DNA of 15,565 nt from JAVBMO01 sp031552355 (GTDB lineage: Bacteria; Bacteroidota; Bacteroidia; Bacteroidales; P3). Each line of letters opens with the position of its first letter. Position 1 is the first letter of the stretch. The DNA lies in the NCBI GenBank assembly GCA_031552355.1, contig JAVBMO010000014.1, forward strand, positions 1-15,565, written 5' to 3'. Positions 7,287 to 13,680 of this stretch are shown here, one piece after another. Position numbers and translations under genes: made by a program. The notes beneath the pieces were generated by a model. That model was not told the DNA's origin, searched no databases, and worked only from the letters and a program-made list of their open reading frames with translations.

Positions 7287-8756
7287 TTAACTCAACGTCC
7301 AAGTGCTGCCTTCTTTGGAATCCTTAATACTGATGCCTATTTCCGAAAGCGTATTACGGATTTTGTCGGAAGTGGCATAATCTTTATTTTCTTTGGCTTG
7401 CTGGCGAATGGAAAGCAAAATTTCCATGATTTTGTCCAAAATATGGGTGTTGTCGGAACTTGTATTGGGAACCAACCCCAAAATATCCAAAACAAACGTA
7501 TTGAACAATTCTTTCAACAAATCAATATCGGCGACGGTAAGGGTTTCTTTTCCGTCTTTGGTGGCGTTGATAATTCTAGTGGCTTCGAACAAATACGAAA
7601 TCACAATCGGCGTGTTGAAATCGTCGTTCAAAGCGTCGTAGCACTTTCCTTTCAAAGAAGAAGCTTCGCATGAAGAACTTGCCGAAGGTGTAAGTGTCTG
7701 CAAAGTTTTATAAGCTTCCATCAGGCGGGCAAAACCTTTTTCAGCAGCTAAAAGCGCTTCGTTCGAAAAATCCAAAGTACTGCGGTAATGCGCCTGAAGA
7801 ATGAAAAAGCGGATGGTCATGGAAGTAAAGGCCTTTTCCAATGAGGTATGTTCGCCATTGAAAAACTCATTTAAAGTGATGAAATTCCCCAATGATTTTC
7901 CCATTTTTTGTCCGTTGATGGTAATCATATTATTGTGCATCCAGTAACGGCAAGGGCCGTGTCCCGAAACGCCTGTCGACTGAGCTATTTCCGATTCGTG
8001 GTGTGGAAACAATAAATCCATTCCGCCTCCGTGAATATCGAATTCTTCTCCCAAATATTTGGCGCTCATGGCTGTACATTCCACATGCCAACCCGGGAAA
8101 CCTTCACTCCACGGTGACTTCCAACGCATGATATGTTCAGGCGAAGCCTTTTTCCAAAGAGCGAAATCAGCCGTATTGTGTTTTTCTTCTTGTCCAGCCA
8201 ATTCGCGTGTGGTTGAAAGCAGGTCTTCCAAAACCCGTCCCGAAAGACAGCCGTATTGGTGAGTTCGAGCGTCATATTTTTTTACATCGAAATAAACGGA
8301 CCCATTTGAAATATAAGCCAATCCTGCATCAAGAATCTTTTGAATGGTTTCTATCTGTTCAATAATATGTCCCGAAGCCAAAGGCTCAATGCTTGGCGGC
8401 AACACATTCAGGTCTTCCATGTTTTTGTGGTACGTATTGGTGAAATACTGCGCCACTTCCATAGGTTCCAAATGTTCCAGGCGAGCCTTTTTGGCAATTT
8501 TGTCTTCGCCGGCGTCGGCATCGTTTTCCAAATGGCCAACATCGGTAATATTCCGCACATAGCGCACTTTGTAACCCAAATGTTTCAAATAACGAAAAAC
8601 AATATCAAAAGTAATGGCAGGGCGAGCATGCCCCAAATGTGCATGTCCGTAAACCGTGGGGCCGCAGACATACATTCCCACAAAAGGATGATTTAACGGT
8701 TTGAACCCTTCTTTGGTTCTGCTTAAAGTGTTGAATATTTGTAGTTCCGAAGACAT
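7287..8756 (-). CDS. cysS: Cysteinyl-tRNA synthetase
   Basis: Class I aminoacyl-tRNA synthetase that charges tRNA-Cys with cysteine in the cytosol. The start at 8756 (MSSELQIFN, 489 residues) is chosen because the longer frame to 8780 uses a TTG inside the -7 promoter element. The HIGH motif appears as HLGH (40-43) and KMSKS as KMGKS (284-288). The zinc site is complete: Cys31, Cys227, His252 and Glu256, with spacing as in Escherichia coli CysRS. LNDDFNTP marks the DALR-type anticodon-binding domain. A short helical C-terminal region ends the protein. No regulatory T-box or similar leader is visible; the leader is only about 20 nt. Probably transcribed alone. Confidence 0.97.
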   Translation of the reverse strand: MSSELQIFNTLSRTKEGFKPLNHPFVGMYVCGPTVYGHAHLGHARPAITFDIVFRYLKHLGYKVRYVRNITDVGHLENDADAGEDKIAKKARLEHLEPMEVAQYFTNTYHKNMEDLNVLPPSIEPLASGHIIEQIETIQKILDAGLAYISNGSVYFDVKKYDARTHQYGCLSGRVLEDLLSTTRELAGQEEKHNTADFALWKKASPEHIMRWKSPWSEGFPGWHVECTAMSAKYLGEEFDIHGGGMDLLFPHHESEIAQSTGVSGHGPCRYWMHNNMITINGQKMGKSLGNFITLNEFFNGEHTSLEKAFTSMTIRFFILQAHYRSTLDFSNEALLAAEKGFARLMEAYKTLQTLTPSASSSCEASSLKGKCYDALNDDFNTPIVISYLFEATRIINATKDGKETLTVADIDLLKELFNTFVLDILGLVPNTSSDNTHILDKIMEILLSIRQQAKENKDYATSDKIRNTLSEIGISIKDSKEGSTWTLS

Positions 8757-8777
8757 AATATATGCATTTTTATGGAA

Positions 8778-8785
8778 CAAAGATA
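8778..8785 (-). promoter_or_regulatory. cysS promoter, -7 element
   Basis: TATCTTTG on the minus strand is an exact TAnnTTTG match 21 bp before the cysS ATG. A TTTT occurs at the usual -33 spacing instead of TTTG. The alternative TTG start at 8780 falls inside this element. Confidence 0.6.
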
Positions 8786-8845
8786 CACGAATTTGTTCGC
8801 TTTGGAAAATTTTGATATAAACGCAGAAATAGAAAAGACTCTGTT

Positions 8846-9274
8846 TTACAAACTTTTTCTCATTTCAAAATGGGGAATTCCGACTTCGAGAAATTCGTCG
8901 CTTATGATGGAATAGCCATGCTTTTTGTAAAATTCGACGGCCGTTTTCCGGGCATGCAGGTAAATGGATTGGTAGTTTTTACTTTTGGCCAACTGTTCGG
9001 CAAAATCCATAATTCGGCTTCCGAGTTTCTGCTTTTGAAACTCAGAGGCAATCGCCATTTGTCGCAATTTTACTTCGTTGGAATTTATTTCTGTCAAAAT
9101 ACAACAACCGATAATTTGTCTGTTTTCGAGGGCTGCAATAAACATATCGTTGGCTTCTTTTTGAATATCTTCGGGAGTAAGCAACAAATTAATAGGCCGC
9201 CGTAAAACTTCGTTGCGAAGTTCGCAAAGCATTCGGTATTCGGCAGAATTATATTCGATGGTTTTTATGATCAT
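8846..9274 (-). CDS. GNAT-family N-acetyltransferase
   Basis: A 142-residue single-domain GCN5-related acetyltransferase that would transfer the acetyl group of acetyl-CoA to an amine on an unknown substrate. The acetyl-CoA binding core is VKLRQMAIASEFQKQKLGSRIMDFAE (about 68-93, split by the beta-4/alpha-3 pyrophosphate loop QKQKLGS). Motif B is near YLHARKTAVEFYKKHGY (100-116). The N-terminal LCELRNEVLRRPI resembles the ElaA/YjcF-like group of small acetyltransferases. The ATG at 9274 gives a full-length domain. No exact TAnnTTTG is seen upstream. It lies 89 bp before cysS in the same direction, but cysS has its own promoter. The substrate cannot be inferred. Confidence 0.88.
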   Translation of the reverse strand: MIIKTIEYNSAEYRMLCELRNEVLRRPINLLLTPEDIQKEANDMFIAALENRQIIGCCILTEINSNEVKLRQMAIASEFQKQKLGSRIMDFAEQLAKSKNYQSIYLHARKTAVEFYKKHGYSIISDEFLEVGIPHFEMRKSL

Positions 9275-9469
9275 AGAAGTTTTTTTAAACCTTTGATTTT
9301 AATCCCTTTTATCTTTACAATAACCTAAAAATCAGGTATAAAAATATTGTCATTTCACTGTACTAAAAAGGATTTTTGTCAGAAATGATTTTAAATGCTT
9401 GAATTTTAGATTTGGCGCGCATTTTGCAAATGTGGAATAACAAATTTTAACGGCAAAAAGAAGAAAAAA

Positions 9470-9501
9470 TTGTCGAAAACAAAAATAAAGTTCTATTTTT
9501 G
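9470..9501 (+). promoter_or_regulatory. Promoter of the carboxyltransferase-carrier operon
   Basis: TTG (9470-9472), a 21-nt spacer and TATTTTTG (9494-9501) form a -33/-7 pair. The ATG at 9547 is 45 bp downstream. The alternative TTG start at 9499 falls inside the -7 element, which supports the ATG. Confidence 0.6.
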
Positions 9502-9546
9502 CTCCTTGGACTAAAATTAAAGAATGTTTCACTAAAACCTGTAAAT

Positions 9547-11094
9547 ATGTCCATTAGAAAAAAAACAAGCGAATTAAAATTGCGTATGCAAGATGCTCTT
9601 CAGGGCGGAGGCGTAAAGGCAATTGAAAAGCAAAAGGCTACAGGAAAGCTGACTGCCCGTGAGCGGATTTTGGAAATTCTTGATGAAGGATCTTTCCATG
9701 AGTACGATTTATTTATCCAACACTCAGGAAAAGATTTCGACATGGACAAGAAATACCTTCCGGGAGACGGTGTAGTAACCGGGACAGGAACCATCAATGG
9801 TTTTCCTGTTTGTATCTATGCCCAGGATTTTACTGTAGCAGGTGGATCTTTGGGGTATATGCACGCAAAAAAGATTTGTAAGATCATGGATCATGCCTTA
9901 AAGATGAAAACCCCCATTATTGGAATTAACGACTCCGGCGGAGCGCGTATTCAAGAAGGGGTAAATGCATTGGCAGGCTATGGCGACATTTTCTTCAGAA
10001 ACACTATTTGCTCCGGAGTTATTCCTCAGTTGTCGGTTATATTAGGCCCTTGTGCCGGTGGTGCGGTTTATTCGCCTGCCTTAACAGATTTCGTTTTTGT
10101 GGTTGACAAAATCTCAAAAATGTTTATTACAGGCCCCGATGTAATTAAGACAGTATTAGGAGAAGAAATTTCTCAGGAAGAATTAGGCGGTGCTCGTGTT
10201 CATGCCGAAATTGCAGGGAATGCACATTTCTTTGCCGAAAGCGAACAAGAATGTTTTGACCAAATCAAAGCATTGCTTTCATACATTCCATGGCATAACA
10301 AAAAACGCGCAAATGCGTTTCAAGCAAAAGCGCCAAGAACAAAAGAATACAAAATCTCATCCATTTTCCCGACAGAACCTTCGCAATCCTATGATGTTCG
10401 AAGCATCATAAAAGCCATTTCCGATAATTCGGAATTTTTGGAAAGCCAAGCTTTGTTTGCGCCGAATGTGGTGGTGGGTTTTGCCCGTATCAATGGCGAC
10501 ACGGTAGGTTTTGTTGCTAACCAGCCCGCAGCTATGGCAGGGGTTTTGGACTGCAATTCTTCCGACAAAGCAGCACGGTTTATCCGTTTCTGCGATGCGT
10601 TCAACATTCCGTTGGTAACAATGGTGGATTTGCCCGGCTATTTGCCCGGTGTTGACCAGGAACATGCCGGCGTAATTCGTCATGGTGCCAAAGTATTGTA
10701 TGCTTATTCGGAAGCCACAGTGCCTAAAATCACTGTAATTCTTCGCAAAGCGTATGGTGGTGGCTACATTGCCATGTGTTCACGCCATTTGAAAGCAGAT
10801 TTTGTATTTGCATGGCCAACTGCCGAAATTGCCGTAATGGGACCCGAAGGCGCTGCCAATATCATCTTCCGCGAAGATATTAAGAATGCAGAAAATCCTG
10901 AGGAAGTTCGCAAACAAAAAATCCAAGAATACAAGGAAAAATTTGCGAACCCCTATGTTGCAGCAGCTTACGGTTATGTAGATGCGGTTATTCAACCCAC
11001 AGAAACCCGTGATTATATTTTGCATGCACTTGAAATTTCGGTTTCCAAGGAAGTGGATGTACCTTATAAAAAACACGGAATTCCGCCGTTCTAA
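9547..11094 (+). CDS. Acyl-CoA carboxylase/decarboxylase carboxyltransferase subunit (propionyl- or methylmalonyl-CoA type)
   Basis: Carboxyltransferase half of a biotin-dependent acyl-CoA enzyme; it moves CO2 between biotin on a carrier protein and an acyl-CoA. The start at 9547 gives 515 residues, the usual length for the MmdA/PccB/AccD5 group. The N-half crotonase fold shows GKLTARERILEILDEGSF (33-50), QDFTVAGGS (93-101), NDSGGARIQEG (128-138) and the oxyanion loop GPCAGGAVYSPAL (167-179). The C-half shows VDLPGYLPG, the second oxyanion loop RKAYGGGYIAM and WPTAEIAVMGPEGA. Subfamily cannot be fixed by eye: methylmalonyl-CoA decarboxylase alpha and propionyl-CoA carboxylase beta are both possible. 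It is followed after 51 bp by its probable biotin carrier. No biotin carboxylase or membrane subunit is nearby. Confidence 0.93.
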   Translation: MSIRKKTSELKLRMQDALQGGGVKAIEKQKATGKLTARERILEILDEGSFHEYDLFIQHSGKDFDMDKKYLPGDGVVTGTGTINGFPVCIYAQDFTVAGGSLGYMHAKKICKIMDHALKMKTPIIGINDSGGARIQEGVNALAGYGDIFFRNTICSGVIPQLSVILGPCAGGAVYSPALTDFVFVVDKISKMFITGPDVIKTVLGEEISQEELGGARVHAEIAGNAHFFAESEQECFDQIKALLSYIPWHNKKRANAFQAKAPRTKEYKISSIFPTEPSQSYDVRSIIKAISDNSEFLESQALFAPNVVVGFARINGDTVGFVANQPAAMAGVLDCNSSDKAARFIRFCDAFNIPLVTMVDLPGYLPGVDQEHAGVIRHGAKVLYAYSEATVPKITVILRKAYGGGYIAMCSRHLKADFVFAWPTAEIAVMGPEGAANIIFREDIKNAENPEEVRKQKIQEYKEKFANPYVAAAYGYVDAVIQPTETRDYILHALEISVSKEVDVPYKKHGIPPF

Positions 11095-11145
11095 AATTCA
11101 CTTTGTGAAGAATGAATTTATTGTTTAACCAAAATTGAAAGAGTA

Positions 11146-11430
11146 ATGGCTGAATCAAAAAATACACCCGTAAAAGGGAAAAAGACCGTTTATCGTAACC
11201 TTTATATCCAAGTGGATGCAGGACAAGTTTATCCGTTTATTCCCGGAACCATTGTCGAAGTTACGGCAAAGGTCGGCGATGTGGTAAAAGAAGGCGATAA
11301 ACTATTGCTTTTATACGCAATGAAAATGAATAATGATGTTTGCGCTCCTGTTTCAGGGAAAGTAAAAAAAATCAATGTTAAAGCAGGGCAAGTTGTCAGC
11401 AAAAACGACATCCTTGTCGAAATCGAGTAG
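11146..11430 (+). CDS. Biotin carboxyl carrier protein (biotinyl domain)
   Basis: A 94-residue protein made almost entirely of one biotinyl/lipoyl domain. The biotinylation motif AMKM (58-61) marks Lys60 as the attachment site. PFIPGTIVEVTAKVGDVVKEGDKL (about 30-53) and APVSGKVKKINVKAGQVVSKNDIL form the two symmetric half-domains. The first turn reads FIPG instead of the usual PMPG. About 25 polar residues precede the domain, without the Ala/Pro-rich linker seen in many carriers. It follows the carboxyltransferase gene by 51 bp in the same direction and is closed by a terminator, so the two form an operon and the carrier probably serves that enzyme. Methylmalonyl-CoA decarboxylase gamma/carrier is an alternative name. 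Confidence 0.93.
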   Translation: MAESKNTPVKGKKTVYRNLYIQVDAGQVYPFIPGTIVEVTAKVGDVVKEGDKLLLLYAMKMNNDVCAPVSGKVKKINVKAGQVVSKNDILVEIE

Positions 11431-11450
11431 CTTTTAAGCAAACAAATAAA

Positions 11451-11487
11451 AAAATCCCGCTCCAATTTATATTTGAAGCGGGATTTT
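11451..11487. terminator. Intrinsic terminator after the biotin carrier gene
   Basis: AAAATCCCGCT (11451-11461) pairs perfectly with AGCGGGATTTT (11477-11487), and the stem continues inward after one mismatch (CAA with TTG). The A-run on one side and T-run on the other allow action in both directions. It lies 20 bp after the carrier stop codon and isolates the upstream operon from rpsF. Confidence 0.85.
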
Positions 11488-11508
11488 GTATTTAATAAAA
11501 GAGGCTTG

Positions 11509-11525
11509 CGAACAGTAACGAACAG
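11509..11525. repeat. Short tandem CGAACAG repeat upstream of the rpsF promoter
   Basis: CGAACAG occurs at 11509-11515 and again at 11519-11525, a 10-bp period (about one helical turn). It ends 4 bp before the -33 TTTG of the rpsF promoter. It is placed like an upstream activator or operator site, but two 7-mers are weak evidence. Confidence 0.4.
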
Positions 11526-11529
11526 AAAA

Positions 11530-11561
11530 TTTGGAGGTTTGGAAAATAATTGATACCTTTG
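11530..11561 (+). promoter_or_regulatory. Promoter of the rpsF-rpsR-rplI operon
   Basis: TTTG (11530-11533), a 20-nt spacer and TACCTTTG (11554-11561) give the best full match to the Bacteroidota -33/-7 consensus in the window. The rpsF ATG at 11599 is 37 bp downstream after an A-rich leader. Confidence 0.75.
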
Positions 11562-11598
11562 CACCCTCATTTTTTATAAACTAAAAAACAGTAAAAAC

Positions 11599-11994
11599 AT
11601 GTTGAAACAGTATGAAACCGTTTTCATTATGACTCCCGTTTTGTCTGATGAACAGATGAAGGAAACGGTAAAAAAGTACCAATCTTTCTTGAAAGAAAAG
11701 GGTGCGGAAATTGTTTTTGAAAACAATTGGGGACTTCGCAAATTGGCTTATCCCATCCAAAAGAAAAACACAGGATTCTACTACCTTATTGAATTTAAGG
11801 CAGAAGGACAAGTAATTGCAGAATTGGAAACTACCTACAAACGTGACGAAAAATTGTTGCGCTTTTTGACAGTAGCTTTGGACAAACACGCAATTGCTTA
11901 CAACGACAGAAAACGTACAGGAAAAATGCCTAAAAAAGCAACTGCCCCTGTAGCTGAAAAAGTTGAAGAAAAATCAACAGAAGTAGAACTTTAA
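11599..11994 (+). CDS. rpsF: 30S ribosomal protein bS6
   Basis: Small-subunit platform protein that binds 16S rRNA together with bS18. It has 131 residues: a ferredoxin-like core (MLKQYETVFIMTPVLSDEQ at the start, WGLRKLAYPIQKKNTGFYYLIEF in the middle, LRFLTVALDKHAIAYNDRK near the end). A charged Lys/Glu-rich tail of about 28 residues follows, common in Bacteroidota bS6. The ATG follows an A-rich leader without a Shine-Dalgarno sequence. It is first in the conserved rpsF-rpsR-rplI operon, 13 bp before rpsR. In Bacteroidia, bS6 and bS18 are reported, with bS21, to shield the anti-Shine-Dalgarno tail of 16S rRNA. Confidence 0.97.
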   Translation: MLKQYETVFIMTPVLSDEQMKETVKKYQSFLKEKGAEIVFENNWGLRKLAYPIQKKNTGFYYLIEFKAEGQVIAELETTYKRDEKLLRFLTVALDKHAIAYNDRKRTGKMPKKATAPVAEKVEEKSTEVEL

Positions 11995-12007
11995 AATTTT
12001 CAAAAAC

Positions 12008-12274
12008 ATGTCAAACGAAACAGAAATTAAATATTTGACCCCTATTGCTGTTGAAACTCAACGCAAAAAATATTGCCGTTTCAAAAAAAGCGGTATAAAA
12101 TATATTGATTACAAAGATGCTGACTTCCTTTTGAAGTTCGTAAACGAACAAGGTAAACTTCTTCCCAGAAGAATCACCGGAACTTCAAATAAATATCAAA
12201 AGAAAGTATCACAAGCCGTTAAACGCGCAAGACATTTGGCCTTAATGCCCTATGTTGCTGATGGTTTGAAATAA
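12008..12274 (+). CDS. rpsR: 30S ribosomal protein bS18
   Basis: Small-subunit platform protein that pairs with bS6. It has 88 residues with the family core KYCRFKKSGIKYIDYKDADFL, the LPRRITGTSNKYQKKVSQAVKRARHLALMPY rRNA-binding region and a short C-terminus. Only the first cysteine-like position of the zinc-type bS18 is present (Cys23), so this is a zinc-free form. It sits between rpsF (13-bp gap) and rplI (17-bp gap). No Shine-Dalgarno sequence precedes it, so it probably depends on A-rich leader initiation or coupling to rpsF. Confidence 0.97.
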   Translation: MSNETEIKYLTPIAVETQRKKYCRFKKSGIKYIDYKDADFLLKFVNEQGKLLPRRITGTSNKYQKKVSQAVKRARHLALMPYVADGLK

Positions 12275-12276
12275 TT

Positions 12277-12282
12277 AGGAGG
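12277..12282 (+). promoter_or_regulatory. Strong Shine-Dalgarno sequence of rplI
   Basis: AGGAGG is a full anti-16S match 9 nt before the rplI ATG at 12292. Neither rpsF nor rpsR has one, and such sites are generally rare in Bacteroidota, so this may set bL9 synthesis separately from bS6 and bS18. Confidence 0.7.
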
Positions 12283-12291
12283 CAATAAGAA

Positions 12292-12741
12292 ATGGAAATT
12301 ATATTGAAACAAGATATCCTTAACTTGGGATACAAAGACGAAATAGTAAAAGTAAAAGACGGTTATGCAAATAACTATCTTATTCCTCAAGGAATGGCTT
12401 TGATGGCAACTGTGGCAAACAAAAAAATCCATGCAGAAAACATGCGTCAAAGAACATTTAAAGAAGAAAACATTCGTAAAGAAGCCGAAGCTTTGGCTGC
12501 CTCTTTGAATGGCGTAAGCTTGAGAATTGGTGCTAAAATTGGTGCTAACGGACAAATCTTCGGTTCTGTAAACAATATCCAAATTGCTGAAGCTTTGAAA
12601 GAGCAAGCAAACAAGGAAGTTGATCGTAAGAAAATTGTGGTAGATGGCGACAAAATTAAAGAAGCCGGAAACTATACAGCCACTGTACATATTCACAAAG
12701 ATATTAAAGCTGAGATTAAATTCGAAGTGATTGCTGAATAA
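12292..12741 (+). CDS. rplI: 50S ribosomal protein bL9
   Basis: Large-subunit protein whose N-domain binds 23S rRNA near the L1 stalk and whose long helix projects the C-domain outward. It has 149 residues, as usual. The N-terminal signature is MEIILKQDILNLGYKDEIVKVKDGYANNYLIPQGMA. A helical connector (about 41-75) leads to the C-domain with RIGAKIGANGQIFGSVNNIQIAEAL. Last gene of the ribosomal operon, directly followed by a terminator. Confidence 0.97.
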   Translation: MEIILKQDILNLGYKDEIVKVKDGYANNYLIPQGMALMATVANKKIHAENMRQRTFKEENIRKEAEALAASLNGVSLRIGAKIGANGQIFGSVNNIQIAEALKEQANKEVDRKKIVVDGDKIKEAGNYTATVHIHKDIKAEIKFEVIAE

Positions 12742-12760
12742 AACAGTATGAATTTTTCAG

Positions 12761-12790
12761 AAAAGTCTCGGCAAATGTCGGGACTTTTTC
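12761..12790 (+). terminator. Intrinsic terminator of the rpsF-rpsR-rplI operon
   Basis: AAAAGTCTCG (12761-12770) pairs with CGGGACTTTT (12779-12788) with one G-U pair around an 8-nt loop, ending in a T-run. It begins 20 bp after the rplI stop codon. It also lies inside a longer reading frame of the next gene, which argues for the later start at 12826. Confidence 0.8.
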
Positions 12791-12825
12791 TTTATAAGCC
12801 CCATTCTAAATCCAAAGGAAAGAAC

Positions 12826-13584
12826 ATGGAATCTCTCTCAAAGAATAAATTCAAGGAATTGTTTGCTTTGAAACAAGCGAAAGCCAGAAAAGAAAAGGCT
12901 TTGTTTGTGGTAGAAGGAGAAAAAGTTTTTTCAGAATTGCAAAATAGTTCTTTTGAGATTGTTTTGGTATGCGCCACAGAGAATTGGATTGAAAAAAATA
13001 ATGTGGAAAAATTTCCATTTCCTATTTACAAAACATTGGAAAAGGATTTGGAACGTTTGTCGTTCCTGACAACCCCCAATCAAATTTGGGCGGTTGTAAA
13101 AGAAAAGCAAAATTCAAAATCTCTTGAATTTACCGGATTGACACTTGTTTTGGACAATGTAAAAGACCCCGGCAATATGGGAACCATTATCCGTACAGCC
13201 GAATGGTTTGGTGTGGAAAACATTGTTTGCTCTCCGGAATGTGTCGATATCTATAATCCCAAAGTGGTGCAATCGGCTATGGGGTCGTTGTTTAGAGTGA
13301 ATATCCTGTCTCAAAATTTAGTTCCTTTTTTGAAAAATATTCCCAAAGAAATTCCTGTTTATGGCGCTACTTTGGGAGGGAAAAATATTTATGAAACAAC
13401 TTTTTCTCAAAAAGGTGTTGTTGTGATGGGCAGCGAATCGCATGGCATTTCGCCGGAAGTTTTGCCTTTGTTAAGTTCGGAAATATCTATTCCAAAATAT
13501 GGCAACAGTCCCATAGATTCACTCAATGTATCCATAGCCACGGCTGTTCTCTGTGCCGAAATCCAAAGACAAACTTCGAAATAG
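12826..13584 (+). CDS. TrmH/SpoU-family RNA 2'-O-ribose methyltransferase
   Basis: S-adenosylmethionine-dependent SPOUT enzyme that methylates the 2'-OH of a ribose in rRNA or tRNA; which RNA is not decidable here. The start at 12826 gives 252 residues. A start at 12748 would place the upstream terminator inside the coding region. An N-terminal L30e-like RNA-binding domain is about 1-95 (KEKALFVVEGEKVFSEL). SPOUT motif 1 is LVLDNVKDPGNMGTIIRTAEWFG (about 106-128), motif 2 GVVVMGSESHGISPEV and motif 3 PIDSLNVSIATAVLCAEIQR, which builds the trefoil knot. Domain order resembles 23S rRNA methyltransferases of the RlmB/TsnR group. No exact TAnnTTTG is seen between the terminator and the start, so expression may depend on read-through. 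Confidence 0.93.
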   Translation: MESLSKNKFKELFALKQAKARKEKALFVVEGEKVFSELQNSSFEIVLVCATENWIEKNNVEKFPFPIYKTLEKDLERLSFLTTPNQIWAVVKEKQNSKSLEFTGLTLVLDNVKDPGNMGTIIRTAEWFGVENIVCSPECVDIYNPKVVQSAMGSLFRVNILSQNLVPFLKNIPKEIPVYGATLGGKNIYETTFSQKGVVVMGSESHGISPEVLPLLSSEISIPKYGNSPIDSLNVSIATAVLCAEIQRQTSK

Positions 13585-13608
13585 AAATGAGAAGACACTT
13601 CTAAATCC

Positions 13609-13636
13609 CCTTTTAACAAGATTCACAAAAGGTTTT
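13609..13636. terminator. Possible weak terminator between convergent genes
   Basis: CCTTTT (13609-13614) can pair with AAAAGG (13627-13632), followed by four Ts, in the 96-bp gap between the methyltransferase and prfB stop codons. The stem is only 6 bp and AT-rich, so this is a weak candidate. Confidence 0.3.
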
Positions 13637-13680
13637 CTCGCCTGAAAAATTGAAGAGATACCCTTATTCAAACCATTTCT

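Noticed and set aside
9275..9469. Small inverted repeat ACCT...AGGT and CATTT...AAATG in the gap before the carboxyltransferase gene
   Set aside because: Arms of 4-5 bp in AT-rich sequence are expected by chance; no exact promoter for the GNAT gene was found there either.
12748..12825. Earlier ATG for the TrmH-family methyltransferase
   Set aside because: The extension contains the rpsF operon terminator hairpin and adds residues with no family match.
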